Assembly: GCA_013399015.1 (NCBI GenBank) | Contig: VWZX01005770.1 | Coordinates: 1,026,698 to 1,090,697 of the forward strand | Origin: Galbula dea | Lineage: Eukaryota > Chordata > Aves > Piciformes > Galbulidae | Length of the DNA: 64,000 nucleotides | Direction of reading: 5' to 3' | Part shown: in pieces, positions 22,921-35,740 of the stretch | Layout: each line of letters starts with the position of its first letter | Position numbering within the stretch: position 1 is the first letter of the stretch | Position numbers and translations under genes: made by a program | The notes under the pieces: model-generated | Databases searched by the model: none | What the model saw: only the letters and a program-made list of their open reading frames with translations | What the model was told of the DNA's origin: nothing

Positions 22921-23697
22921 AATATGTGAGACCAATGTGAAATACTGATTATAAAAGTTAAATATTTAAAGTCTTATCTCTCTGAATAACAGTCCACAGA
23001 ATTGGAACAGTGGGCCTTGAGATCCTGGCAGGAATTGGCAAGACTATGTCTTAGTATCCCTTCTCTCACAAGAGCTTTTAGTAGATGTAATGTTAACAGA
23101 ATCAGTTGTGACTCCATTCCAGTCATCCTACACTTTCAAAATAAAGGCAAAGCTGAGTGAGAACACTGTGCAGTCTTTGAAGCAGGTTTAGGAAGTTTAT
23201 ACAAGGATAAATACACCAGATTTGATAATATTGGCTGCCCTTTTACAATACTTCATCTTAGTGAACTTGGTATGGTTTATGAAGGTTCCTTACAACAAAA
23301 GTCACAATCTCAGCAAACCTAATAAAGGGTGGATAATGACCATCTCCATTACACAGGTGGCAAAATCAAATTAATAACCTGGTGAAGGCTTTACAGCAAG
23401 TTAGAGAGATCAGGGACCAGAACTTGGCAGACTGACTTTCTTCTCTTTGGCACCAGGGAACCAATAAGCAGAGATTAAGAACTGCTTACCGCTCAAATTA
23501 AAAATGCCACTCAGGACCTAATATATTCCCAGTGTTCTACTGATATTCCACCTTTATGGGGAAGCTTTCAAAACTTTAGAGAATTTCTGAATTAGTTTTA
23601 ACTTCATGGTAATGTCATCTGCTGAGAGTACAACTGTGGCAGTAGCAAGTCAGCTGATGATTTACAATTTTAGGCTTTCTAATGTCTTGTTGGGAAC

Positions 23698-24100
23698 ACA
23701 CATAATGTCAGACTGGTGGGTGTTGGAAGGGACCTTTAGGGATCATCTAGTCCAACTCCCTTGCTACAGCAGGATCACCCAGATTAGGTTGCACAGGGAC
23801 ATGTCCAGGCAGGTTTTGGAAGTATCCAAAGAACAACTCACAACCTCTCTGGGCAGCCTGGTGGAGTGCACTGGCACCCTCACAGAAAATTTTTTCCCTA
23901 GGTTTAGGTGGAACTTCCCATGTTCTAGTTTGTGCCTATTGCCCCTTGTTCTGTCACTGGGTACCTCTGAAAAGAGACTGGCCCTATCCTCTTGACCCCC
24001 ACCCTTTATATATTGATAAGATCCCCTTTTGGCGTTCTCCTGGCTAAAGAGCCTCAGGTGTCTCTCAACCTTTCCTTGCTAGAAAGATGCTTCTGTCATG
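23698..24100 (-). mobile_element. CR1 LINE 3' part, minus strand, diverged
   Basis: GGGTGTTGGAAGGGACCTTT, then ATCATCTAGTCCAACTCCCT and CACAACCTCTCTGGGCAGCC identify a CR1 tail. It continues with the TTTTCCCTAGGTTTAGGTGG and GCCTATTGCCCCTTGTTCTG blocks and the CTCAACCTTTCC block before fading near 24100. The tail variant (GCTACAGCAGGATCACCCAG) differs from the copies at 5634 and 60279, so this is another subfamily. Older and more diverged. Confidence 0.92.
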
Positions 24101-26106
24101 GCCAGCCCTAGGAAGGAGTACAGGAAGCCAGACCAATGCTTGTTCTTTCCCCAGCCACACCTATATCAGCTGGAGGAGTCAGCTGATGAGCCAAAAGTTG
24201 TCTTCGAGTCACCCACATCTCTGCACCCTCCTGGGTGTTGACGATGAGCTGCTCCAGCATCTGCACAAGGCAGATCTTTCACCCCAACGCAAAAGTGGGA
24301 GCAAGTGTCCACTGGACAGCTCTTTAAAATGTCCAATTTTCTCCAGGTTTTTCACTCAGAAACAGTTTTTTTTAAAGTCCTTGTACATGTTATTTTACAT
24401 TTAGGTTTTCTTGCAGCGTGTGGATAAATATGACAAAAATCACTTACAGAGTGAAGTGAAAAATCACTTACAGAATGAATCACACAGTTCTCTGAACTAG
24501 GCATGACAAGCTACTCCAAGGCAAAGATGGGAAACTCCTTTTTAGTGACAGACAGAAGGATCAGGAATAAAGTAACTAGCCCAGAAAATGCTTGGCTGCT
24601 AAGGAAGCCTTTCAACATATTTTCTATAATTTTCATGCCTTTGAATTTATCTTAATTTTAGATGCTGAGTAATTTTAGCTTATTTAGCAATAAATGATAA
24701 TTCATAGAAAACATACAAAAAAGTAAGCAGAAACCTTTAAGAAATATGAGGTGTTAATACTGTAACATACTCTGTTTTATTAAAATGGAAGGGAAAAGTA
24801 CTTTCTTGTCCCTGAACCATGAAAAAAGAAGAATGTGAGAAAAGGAACAGATTTAGTACTTCTATTTAAAGAAACACCCACTCAGTCTTGGAAAGCAAGA
24901 CAGCAAAGCCCTGAATTCTTTCCATTTAGAAACAAAGTAGGTTGGCCACAGTTAAGGTGTTTACTTGCAGAAAAAAAAAAAAAACATTGAGAATTGATGA
25001 TCCTCTGTAAGGAGTTCCTGTTCTTTGGCTACGTTGCACAATCTTTCACTAGATGACCCCACAAATCTGGGCAAAATAACCCAAAGGCCAGGGAGTGAGC
25101 AGCCTTTAACATGTACTTCATCCTCCTCATGACCAGCAGTGATCACCACCTCTCATCAAGACTGAGGCATATTGGCAAGGGCTGAAACTGTCAAGTTGTC
25201 AAGCCAAGTAATACTCATTCAGGAGATAGAGAGCTTCTGCATCCAAGGCTGGCAGCATAGCACCAAATTCATTTTCAAATACAAGATTAAAAATAAAAAA
25301 CCCCCTTTCATAGACATGTTTTGACTGTAAAATCCAAGATTCCCCACTGCTTATGCAGTGTATAAGCAAACTGTATTTCATCTCATTCCAAGATCTACAC
25401 ATGGGATGGTTAATCCTTCTGCCTCAGCTGATATATGGATGAACTCAGATCTAATTAAAGAGTTTCAAAAGTTGCAGGCATAGAAGTCATTCTATAACTG
25501 ATTATTCCTAATTGATGTTATCCTACCACCTCTGCAGAATGGGCAACATATCTATTTCCTGTAATTTTGCAACTTTAAATAAAGGGTTCAGAAATTGTCT
25601 TGCTCAGGGGCAAGATCAATAATTCTGCATTAGGAAAAGACTTCAGAGCAGGAGTGGCTTTCAGTTTGGTCAGAGACTCTAACTCTGCACTGTACTCTCT
25701 GGGCTGTCTGTACAGATATCCACTTGCTAATGCTCGGTGATAGGTTCTGCGTTGATGCTTGGCTTTAGAATTTACCCGAGGATCAGGTACTTGCTGTTTG
25801 GATGCAGCCAGCTGCATGTCCTTTGCAGAGATACCTCCACTTTGCCATCTATCCTTAATCCCATGACAAATATAAGGGAGACAAGATCACTCCTGCCTGC
25901 CCCTAAGATAGGTGAGAGAGACAAGAGCACTTTGAAGTCAGTTCTTAAGAGTTTTCTGAAGTCCAGGTGCTTGTATATATTACTAGAATCTCTTCATCAC
26001 CACCAAAAAACATGTAAATAAAAAGCATCTGTATTGGATTCAATAACACACAGATAATCTCTTGGTGTGTAAATTAACTACCTACTGATATCTGTTTTTC
26101 TGCTAG
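24101..26106. other. unique sequence with a 24-bp tandem duplication
   Basis: No supported gene. Contains the duplication at 24435-24482 and an A-run at 24971-24984. Confidence 0.5.
24435..24482. repeat. 24-bp tandem duplication
   Basis: Two adjacent copies starting AAAAATCACTTACAG, at 24435-24458 and 24459-24482. The first 16 bases are identical and there is a change in the second half. On the + strand one frame is open across both (NHLQSEV, NHLQNES), just after a good acceptor-like tract at 24416, but it soon stops. Confidence 0.85.
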
Positions 26107-26246
26107 TCCTACTTCCAGGCCTCACAATGACTGGAGGTCCTCCCCAGTCCAATGGAAGTACATCGGGAGAAGCTGATGCTGTCTCATCACACTGTACCAT
26201 TTCACACTTTAGGATGAGATCAGGAAGCCTTATTTTATGCAAGTTT
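26107..26246 (+). CDS. weak candidate exon, 140 nt
   Basis: The acceptor is ATATCTGTTTTTCTGCTAG and the donor TTT|GTAAATG. One frame is open (two leading bases, phase 1 in, 0 out), including TMTGGPPQSNGSTSGEADAV and ending LILCKF. The same frame continues open to 26399. The opposite strand is also open here, so base composition may explain it. Confidence 0.18.
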
Positions 26247-29200
26247 GTAAATGACCCCTGTAGAGGAGCCTTCTCCACAGATATGCTAAGGTATCACTCC
26301 GATGTCTTACACCCTGCAGAGTCTAGTTGTCCTCTTCCAAATGAGCACAGACAAAGGAGGAACCTAACACTGAACCTAGGCTCTCTGGTACCTATGTAGT
26401 GATAGGAAAGCATGAATCTTAAGTGGGTATGGTAGGGTAATATGAGACTTGTACCATTAAAGAACCAGTAAAAAATGCTTGCCATGTTACTGGGTTGTTG
26501 TATTTCCTCTGTTTCCCTAAATGTTATTAACTCAGAGGGTCATATCTGGACTGCCAAAGAACAGAAATAAAACCATTTGAGAGGACAAGTGAAAGAAAAG
26601 AATATAATTTCATTTTCAAATGGGAAGATTATTTTTTTTACTCCCATACTGAGATCCACAGACTTGGACTCTGAAATTCATCACACCACTATTATATTAA
26701 TGATGAAGAAATGGCAATTACATAATGCCATTAATCCAATGGTCCCAAAGTAAAGGGCAAATAATTAGTAACGGGCCCTGGGGATGTCTCCAGTGGAAGG
26801 CCTCAAAGAGAAGGACAAATCCATGAAAATTGCTTCTGGCTGTTAATTCATAGCTGCTGAGCTACCTCCTCTATCCCTGCAGTGCAAGAGCAAAAGCAAT
26901 AAAAAACTGAAGGTGGTGCCTGAATAATGGCCAAAACCAGGGATTCTCTAGGAAGTTTGGTGTTCTGCACAGCCCAAGGACTGGGTTTAGAGGTTTGTGG
27001 TTTGTTGTTTTTATTTTCTTGCACTGTATTATTGAAGTAAAACTCCTCTCCAGATCTGACAAGAGATCTGGCTCCATGGTCATTAGGTTGAGTCTTATAA
27101 TAGCATCCACAAAATTTAACGATTGTTTATCTATGAGCTACCAGTCTATTAGTGAGAACATATTGTCTAGAGAGGGTGCTGTTTCCCTACCCTTCCATAT
27201 GTGTGAAACAAGCTACATTTGCCTAGCTTTCCATCTGCCTACTTCTTTGGCCTCTAACTGCAGCTTACAGCCTGTGTATGTTTGTATGTCTTTGCTCTAA
27301 GTTTATATCACTCAGACATCAAGTACTGTTAAGTAGTTGGGCAGGATAATGTTCTTTAAGCTTCCTGACAGAGGTATAACCAATATCAGGAAACAAGAGT
27401 CAGATAAAGTCTTGAAATAAGATACATTTTTTAGCAATGGTAGTAAATAAAAACTAGAATAATTTATCAGAGGATGGGGGTTTGGAACAGCATAAAATGT
27501 TTGAACTCAGATTTCAGGCATTTCAAAAAAACTGGTTTAATTCCTTCTTTTGGAAAACTTCTACAGCTTGTATATCCTGAAGATCTGGCTAGCAAAAAAA
27601 TAACACATTCCCTTCAGCCCTTAGAATCTACATATTTGTATGGACTCCTGGGCAGCTAAAATTGTAACCATTTTTAAACTATATGCTTCTTTATTCTCTC
27701 AGTGTTGACTAAGAAATAACAACTCAGTCAACTATATAATTTTTATTGCCATTAACACTGAATGGCACAAATGTGGCCTCAGAAGTTTTGAAACTTTATT
27801 TCCATCTACTATGTATTTCAGGACTTTAAAGTTTTACTTTGGGGGTTTCATTGGGGTTATTTTATGGGGTTTTTATTGAGATACAGATTTTAAACATTTG
27901 CACTAGAGGTTAGAAACATTTTTAGAAAATGAAGACCAGCATTCTTACTGGAATTACGGGATATCAAAAACTGTGGGTTTATGGTAAACAAAAGTCTCTA
28001 ATGCTGCTTGTGTTAGGCCACAGAAATCTTTTGGATTTTTCCCTTACTAATGTTATATTTTATCAAGAGTTTTCAGTTCATTGCATTGATTTTTTTTCTT
28101 TTTAACAAAGCTTACTTAAAACACACTTACAGAAAGATAACTTGAAAATATTCTCAGTTCAAAGTTGTCAGGTAATTGGTCTTTTAGTGTGGGACTTATT
28201 TGTTGTCTTCATTCCAGTTAACCCACTTCAAATAACAAAAAAAATGTTGACAGTAAATGTTGAGTTATATTTTTGTAGTAAAATAGGTATTCAGCAAAGG
28301 TGCTCATGTTTCCATGAGGAGAAGGTATTTTGGTATTCTAGAACATACAGGAAAGCAGTAAGATATTTGGCTAAGTCTAACAGGGCAAATATTGTTAAGA
28401 GAAATACATTTCTCTTACTCCAGGAAAGTGTTTTAAATGGCATACTCTTGTAGCAGAAGTATGATGATGAGAAACTCAGCAGCTGGTAAAAGGAGGATCA
28501 TACTGATCATTAAAATGCTTTAAATATTTCCCTACTATAGATATTACAAGTCCCAAGTGGCAAAGAAAAATGGTTACCCTTTTGGGCTGTCAAATTTCTC
28601 TCTTATCTGAAAGATATTTGGTGAATATACTTTGAAATCTCCTGCAAGCAGGAGCTGGTGCATCCTCTAAGAAACCTATTTCCACAGATAAGAAGCCAAG
28701 TGCACATCAGAGATGATTAACGAGAAATAAGTATCAACTCTTCTAGTGCTGCAGGGGGCAGGTGAAGGACAGTGCAGCAGAAGTGTATGGAAAAACGGCC
28801 GTGGCATCTCTATTAGTGCTGCCCTCCCCTGTACATGCTAGTGCTCCAGCCAGCACTGCTGTAATGCCTGTCACTGCTCACTCCCTCCAAGACATGGCTA
28901 CTGCCATCACCATGCTAGTGCAGGCGTCAGACTGACTTTCAATCTAGTACCAGTGCAACCAGCACACCTTGAATACAAAACCCCCTTCAAAGTCTTCTTG
29001 TTTCCCAGCCTGTATCTGTTCTCAAACAGCATCCTCGTGAAGTCTGCTCTACTGCACCAACAGTATTGCTGTAATCAAAAGTAATTATTATCCCTGCAAA
29101 CCATTAACAGCAACAGCAAACATCCTGGTCACTACTGTGGCTATAAATACCATTTATCTTCACATCCTTCACTTTCAGGCTTCAGAGTTGCACTGTTCAT

Positions 29201-30092
29201 TCCATAGAGCTTTTGCCTTCTGTGTTCTATTACTTCCAACAGTAACTCTTTTCACTGCATTTGCACTGGACTACAGTCTAACCACATGGGACAGAGTCAT
29301 TCATGGGTTCATTTACTGAGTTATGATGTGCTGCACAGTTGCCAGTATCTAGGCTAGCTCTTTAAAGACAGAATTGGATATCTTGTACTACAGTTCAGCA
29401 TGCAATATAATCAGGTCAAAAAAAAAAAATCAAACACTGCAATATGGCATAAAGACATACCTGCTGAATTTCCTGCAGCAATACTAAAAATTACAGTATT
29501 AAGTATATGAATCAGCCACTAAAAGAATCCTAACTCTGTCTATATTCAGAGGTTAAAAATGGAGTCACTTGTATCAGTGTCAATGTGTTATGTTCTCTGA
29601 CTAAAAACTACATTCCACAATCTTCCAAGCTGTATGTATATATTTTAGAGTATTTTCTCTTCACCAGCTGTCAAATGGCATTGAATAAGCTGAAGTGTAA
29701 AAGAAATTTAACATTTTCCTTTAAAATGTTAAACGTGCAGCTGATTAGCAAGTTCTATCCATTTTTGGTATCCAAGCTGGTAACATAGTGAAGCTTCACT
29801 TTCAGAAGGATAGTGTGGCAAACAGTAAAAACCATGTCCCAAAAATTCAGGCAAGTCAGTCCCCACTCATTTTAGACAACTTAGACTATTATTTTCTAGG
29901 TTTGTAATATTTTCTATGTTCTTCAGAAGAACAGTCTGAGAAATTGTCAAAGATCTTCAAGTTTGTTTGGTTATTTTTTTCCTTCAGCGAAATTAACTAC
30001 TTGGCTTTTTATAGAAAGAAAGTAAGAACTGTTGCTTTTAATTATCTAATGATGTGTTTTGAAGTACTCCAACAAACAGATAATTTTATACC

Positions 30093-30124
30093 AGAGTAGC
30101 ATTTCCAAAGAGTAGCATTTCACC
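30093..30124. repeat. 16-bp tandem duplication
   Basis: AGAGTAGCATTTCCAA at 30093-30108 is followed by AGAGTAGCATTTCACC. Confidence 0.8.
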
Positions 30125-30151
30125 TGTTACACTGTAAGAAGCATTCCAACT

Positions 30152-30172
30152 CTTTTTTTTTTAATATATATA
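30152..30172. repeat. T-run plus (TA)n
   Basis: A run of about ten T followed by five TA units. Confidence 0.85.
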
Positions 30173-30743
30173 TCTTTACTATTTTCCTGATCCCTCCTCT
30201 ACCACATCACCATCAGGGCCAGAATTGCACTAGTAATTCATACTGACATTACAGATGCCATTAAGTCTACATACTTCAATGAAATTGCCTCTTTGCTGTC
30301 TCCTTTATGGCTTATAAAGATTCCTCATGGCTCACAAAATCCTATTTTGTTATACAATCTATTGCGTTGTCCTCCACAAACCATAGCCAAGGCTAAAGTG
30401 ATTTGACTCTTCCTGCTGATACCCAGTAAGGGTTACACAGAACAATGGATGCTTTTCATTCCCTAAATCTTGGCCTCTCATACAGTTCTTTCCTAGATGT
30501 CACTGTAATTTGGTGCTGATACTCAGTAGTGAGCATATAAACACAAGTAGATTATAACTATGTAAAGTGGCCATATGGAAATATTCATGAACAATTGACT
30601 CTGCAAGAACAAATATTCATAGACATCTGTATGAATTTGTTGATTTACAGAAGCACTCTACATGGACACTGAAAGGAAAGTGCATGCTTGAAGAATGCAT
30701 GAAGAATGTTATTTCTTTCTTCATTCTTTTCTTCCTCTTGCAG

Positions 30744-30853
30744 GATCAAGATGACCTTGTAAAGTATTCACCCAAAGTGAGTAAAATAAATCAGTCAGGG
30801 ATAGTTCTGATCTCCTTAGCCACTGGTGCTAAGCAGATGAGAATGAAGGAACA
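30744..30853 (+). CDS. isolated candidate exon, 110 nt, unknown gene
   Basis: The acceptor is among the strongest in the window (TTCATTCTTTTCTTCCTCTT then GCAG) and the donor is good (GGAACA|GTAAGTG). One frame is open: DQDDLVKYSPKVSKINQSGI continuing to GAKQMRMKE plus two bases (phase 0 in, 2 out). An internal GTGAGT at 30777 offers an alternative 33-nt exon in the same frame. Not a recognised repeat. Neighbouring exons in matching phase are not established. Confidence 0.28.
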
Positions 30854-32930
30854 GTAAGTGTCCTTCCCTGAGCTCAACACAAAACAACTAGCTATTGTAC
30901 CAAGGTGAAGTCTTTCCTACTCTGCCACTAAACAAAACAGAGGTCATTTCAGAAATATTATGCAGAATCAACCCAGAACCTTAATTCCCAGAGAGCTGGA
31001 GTTGGATCTGCCCTGGCTACTTCAGAATCTGGAAACTGTAATACTGACATGAATTTGGGAGTGTGATGTAATCAACTAGGGGAGAGGAATTGATGAATTA
31101 AAGGAATTTGTCTTCCAGACAGTCACAACAGCAGAAGAAACAGATCACTTTGGTCATTTTGATAAGGAGAATATTTTATTCACTGCTTAAAATATGTTGG
31201 TTTTGCTCTTCTATCAACACTAGGTACAATAAATAATGATTTTATTAATGCTCTGTTCTGTAAGGAAGTTTGTTTTACTTGGGGTTTGGAGGGTTTTTTT
31301 GGTTTGGTTTTGTGCTTTTTGTATTACAGAAAACTTTAAAAATTCCCTTCTTAAATCACCTAATAGGCTGATCACAACCTCATTTTCTATTCACAGTACC
31401 TAAGAGACCTGGAAATGTTGGCTATTTATATCACCTTGTATATCAAGTTCATGATAAGACCCACATTTGGAAGCATGCTCACTATAGGTTCCATTCTTAG
31501 TTGAAGTTTAATTGCAAAGTGCTTTAAAGCCTCATAAAGGAAATCTTTTTTCTTTTAAATTAGAACACTTCAATTTGAATAGTTATTAAAAAACTATTTA
31601 CAGTCTTCTGTTCTCAGAATGAAATAGAGGAAGAACATTGTTATCTGAAAATGAGAGTGGAAGTTTAAATTAGATTTCTGAGAGGTGTTCTTCCACTTTC
31701 CTAGTCCCATATGGTTTTAGTTACACAGGTACATATTTTTTAAGATGTTATTTTTATATTACCAATTCTCCTCTAGTCTATTCAGATCTGTCCCTCCAGC
31801 CTTGGCGCTGTTCCTCCCACTCTAAGGTTTCACAATGTTTTTTCAGTCATTATCTTTTCACCTAAATAATCCTTTGTTTTCTGATTCTCAGAAGCAGTGT
31901 CTCAGCTAATCCTGGCTACTGTCTACAATGGCTCCCCAGGATGAGTAATCATCTGAGCTATTTGACATCCACTTACACTGACCTTAATGGGACAGTAGAA
32001 GGATAGCATTTTGCCTCCTAACTTTTTTACCAGCTGTGTCTTCCTACCCAAAATATTGCAGACTTATGATACAGGCAGCACTGGCTCCCAGAAATCAGAT
32101 GAAAGTCTTTAAAAGAGCCTTTGGGTTCTTAAACCGAAAATATCATTCAACAGGAAAGAATCATTGTCTTCCCACACAAGACACATGAACTACACCTTTT
32201 ATTACTGAATATATATTACCATTCCACTAATGGTACCTAGCTGTGGAACCTACTTCAGCCTTTCTCAAGCAGCACCCAAACAGAACAGGCTGGCAAAGAT
32301 ATGCTATCCTTTTGCCCTTTATTGCATAACTCCACACAAGTGGTTCAGCAACCACAAAGATCAAATCTTAGCAAATGAAACATCCTCCTCAAAAACCTTT
32401 CTTCTCCACAGTCCTTCCTGAATATCTTCCAGTATGTAACTTTCTCAAGTGTTCTCCCTGCAGAAACTCAGAGCCAACATTTTACCTATAGCCTCTGCAG
32501 CAGCTGTTTCCTGTTTCTTACACCCTGGCAACCACTTCATGATTATTTGTTGCCACAGCACAAGCCCTGCAGTTCGTATGTTCTGGTTCTACATGGAAAA
32601 TGTTAAAGTAGAGATACAGTTCCCTTAAGGTCTAAAATAAGATAGCAAAAATTTATTATTCATATGATTTTTTGGTGAATGTCTGTCTGTAGAAGGACAA
32701 GGTCTTTATGAACTCAAGTGTCTGTCACTTATTTTAATTCATTCCCTTTGCTGAAGAGTCAACACCATTCATTAGTATTTACTAACATTCTTTTGATAGT
32801 CGAAGGCACTAGCTAAAATCCAGACCTTATTAATCTGAGTTGATTTTATATACTAAAGAACTAAATCCTAGAAAGCTTTTTCAAGGGGTAGTTGTAATGC
32901 TAGGACTTAGAGATGCTCATTGTCTTCTAG
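30854..32930. other. unique sequence, no supported gene
   Basis: Several acceptor-like tracts (about 31120, 31798, 31890) precede open frames without good donors. Confidence 0.45.
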
Positions 32931-33124
32931 GACCAGACAGAAATCAGTTGTAAAGAAGCAGAAATACCAATGGTAAAAAGAAAGAGAAAGAAAATTAATG
33001 AAGAAGAGGAGGAAACATCTGGAAAAGTAAAGAAGAAATGACAACTGAGAAAGACACATTGAAGAAAGAACACGAAATGGAAGACAAAGTAAAAAAGTCA
33101 TTCCCAGTACAGTGGAGAGAAAGG
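32931..33124 (+). other. exon-like purine-rich block, open in two successive frames
   Basis: Preceded by CATTGTCTTCTAG and followed by GTGAGT at 33125. From the acceptor the phase-0 frame reads DQTEISCKEAEIP then the basic MVKRKRKK and acidic EEEEE to a TGA at 33039-33041. From about 33000 the frame one base earlier reads EEMTTEKDTLKKEHEMEDK and on to the donor. No single frame spans the block. It is either a terminal exon ending at 33041, a decayed exon with one indel, or just purine-rich DNA, which favours Lys/Glu in any frame. Confidence 0.2.
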
Positions 33125-34644
33125 GTGAGTTGTGGTTAAACAAATCACGTAGGGATATCAAATCAGTTTAGTAAACATGGCAATGTGAAATATTATCAGC
33201 TCTAGAAATTGCTAAGAATGATTTATAGTCAAATAAAATCAAGGGTTAGGCTTCTAAGGGTCGAGAGATACAGTGTCTCACATTGATTTGCCTGGACTCT
33301 AGAACAGAACCTAAACCAGTGTGTTAGTGCCTTCACCCCCAAGACCTTCCCTGTGTTTGGGAAACAGGAGGTGTCTTGCAATGAGCCAACAACACAAGCA
33401 GGTAGCTGTTAATGCTAAACTTCTGAGAGATTTCCATCCCTCCAGTTACAACTGCATTACCCTGAAGAAATGAGAGCTAGGGCCCAGAGAGAGCATGTGT
33501 GCACTAGAAGAAAGAACATGGTTGTAGCCTAATTGCTAAGAGACCAGCTTTCAAAGAGAGATCAATATCCAGCCTATTTCCAGAAGTTTGTTTACTTCAA
33601 ACCATACACATACAAGCAAAATCCAACCCAACCCCCTTGTTATTGCCTGCCATTCAACTTCTGGACAAAACTCTAGATTTGCTAGTCTTTCCAGTAAGAC
33701 AGATTTCACTTGGAGTGATTTTAGTAACAGAGCAATAGCCTCCAGAGTGAGGTGATGAAGGGTCAAGTCTAAGTGTAGGTGAAGATGCAGTAAGTGACTA
33801 TAATGCCATGTACTCAATCCTGCCAGGAATAAGTCACTGAGGCAGGCAGACTGTGCTTGTCAAAAATTCAGCAGCAGAGCTGAGCTCAGAGCTCAAGAGC
33901 CATGTCTGGAGGATGCTAAGACTGCCGTAATTTGAAGATGCTGGCAGCTGTCAGAGGAGGTTTTTATGTGAGTAAAGGCTCACCAGGCCAGAGCAGTGAA
34001 ACTCTTCTGTACCTACTGTCTAACATTCAAGGCATCTTTGCACCATTAAGGATAGCAACAATGCCTATTTGATTCCATTTTCCCCTTTTTAGATTTATTC
34101 CATTTAGTATATAGGTGGGCTATACTTTTTTCTCAGGGAATATTATGTTGGCTTTGATATGTTATGTATTCTATGAGATGATATCTCTCTTTAAAGGACA
34201 TAATGAATTTGACTCTTGCTTGATCTGATTTAACCAGGTGATTCACGTGGTATTGATCCACCATCTGAATGATGGTCCTGAGAGGAACTCTGTCCCATTG
34301 GCACAAACACAAGCTGACTGATAGAGGAATATGAAAATTGGGATTACTACCAGATGCATTTCCAGGCAACAAAGCATTCAACTCTCCAACCCATTCCTGT
34401 CACTTAGGCAAACACCTGGACACTTACAGTAAAGCACTGAGGAGAGTAGCTATTTTCCACAATCTTAGGTATGACAAAACTGCAAGTCAACAGCAATATG
34501 GGAGCTAATTTCTAACAAATTAATATAATCCAAGGCTCAGGATGCCTTGAGCCTACAAAATAAAGCTAAGTCTCATGTAGAAAATCCCCTCCAGTACTTT
34601 TCAGTTTACTCAAGGTTACCATTAAAGCAGTATGTCTTCTTCAG
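33125..34644. other. unique sequence, no supported gene
   Basis: No recognised repeat or coding segment. Confidence 0.5.
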
Positions 34645-34775
34645 GTTACTAGTTGTTAGTAATTTGTGGGAAACACTCTGTCCTAGGAGAGAAAGCAGTG
34701 TGGAATTTGCTGAGAATGGAAAGAGATCTTTTTTTTTAATCTTTCAATTTTACTTTGAACCTTTTATTTCTGAAG
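34645..34775 (+). CDS. weak candidate exon, 131 nt, next to an old CR1 tail
   Basis: The acceptor is GTATGTCTTCTTCAG and the donor is excellent (CTGAAG|GTATGT). Only one frame is open (phase 2 in, 1 out), including SNLWETLCPRRESSVEF. The second half is T-rich and encodes a Phe-rich run, and the adjacent CR1 tail makes a pseudoexon likely. Confidence 0.15.
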
Positions 34776-34821
34776 GTATGTCAGTGACCATTAGCTGCTG
34801 AATATTGTCCCATGTCAGGGA

Positions 34822-34893
34822 ATAATTCAGATTGGAAGAAATCTCTGAAGGCCATACTGTACAAACGTCTGCTCAAAGCAGGGTCAGTGATAC
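34822..34893 (-). mobile_element. old CR1 tail, minus strand
   Basis: TTCAGATTGGAAGAAATCTC and GTCTGCTCAAAGCAGGGTCA match, with many changes, the CR1 tail pattern CAGGTTGGAAGGGACCTC and CCTGCTCAAAGCAGGG. The 105-codon + frame here (34812-35129) is therefore repeat-derived at its start. Confidence 0.6.
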
Positions 34894-35400
34894 TTAAAAC
34901 TCACCAAGAACAGAGAATGCAGTATTTTGGGGCAGAAACTGCTATTCTGACAGAAAAGTTCTTTTCCACCATAGAAAACATCCTAAACTTAGTGGTAAGA
35001 CTCCATTCAGGCAAAATTAAAAAGATGTTTGAGAATCTCTTTGTGCTTTTCCCATTACCTCCTCCCTACTTCTCTTTCTTCTCAGCCTTCTACTTTCATC
35101 AAGGCCAACCTGAGGGATGTCTTCTGTAGAAATAACCATCCACCATTGTCAAGCCACATATGTCACAGTGCACAAGTTTCTGCAGATAAAAGGCCTAATT
35201 TTCTATGCATCTTTAAACTGAAATTAATAAGTTTAAGGAAAGCGAGCTCCTGATCCCTCCTCAAAATCCAGCTTTAGACTGACAGTTCAGGTTCACTAAT
35301 TTATCTACTTTAGTTTGTCCAAAATAATTAATAGCTTCTTTTTAACAAGGTGAAATGTGAAAATACAACCATTAAGTGAAAACAGAAACATACAATTTGT

Positions 35401-35740
35401 TTGGGTTGGCAGGTACCTTTAAAGATCATCTATTTCCAACTGCACTGCCATGGGCAGGAACACTTTCCACTAGAGCAGTTTGCTCAAAGTCCAATCCAAT
35501 GTGGCCTTGAACACTTCCAAGAATGGGGCATCTACCACTTCTCTCAGGAACTTGTGCCAGTGCCTCACCACCTTCACAGTGAAGAATTTCTTCCTTTTTA
35601 AATCTATCCTCTTTCAGTTTAGAACTGTTGCCTCTTGTCATGTCATTACAAGCCTTGCTAAAAAGTCTTGTAAACCCACTTCATGTCTTGAAAGGCCACA
35701 ATAAAGTCTCCTTGAAGCTACTTCCTCTCCAGGCTGAAAG
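35401..35740 (-). mobile_element. CR1 LINE 3' part, minus strand
   Basis: TTGGGTTGGCAGGTACCTTT, ACTGCCATGGGCAGGAACAC, CTTGAACACTTCCAAGAATG and GAAGAATTTCTTCCTTTTTA are successive CR1 3'-UTR/ORF2-end blocks in reverse. Ends at CTCTCCAGGCTGAAAG. It lacks the last bases of the terminus (no ATTCTATG-type repeat at 35400). Confidence 0.94.

Larger units (their letters stand above)
26247..30743. other. unique sequence, no supported gene
   Basis: No repeats larger than mononucleotide runs (A-run at 29419-29430; T-run then TA repeat at 30152-30172) and a 16-bp tandem duplication at 30093-30124. Open frames at 28142-28453 and elsewhere are without domains. Confidence 0.5.

Noticed and set aside
28458..28510. 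snoRNA-like TGATGA and CTGA boxes with an inverted GTATGAT/ATCATAC pair
   Set aside because: The order of stem and boxes is wrong for a C/D box snoRNA.
34812..35129. 105-codon frame with apparent acceptor and GTAAGA donor
   Set aside because: Its beginning matches an old CR1 tail, and the implied upstream intron (about 44 nt) would be too short.
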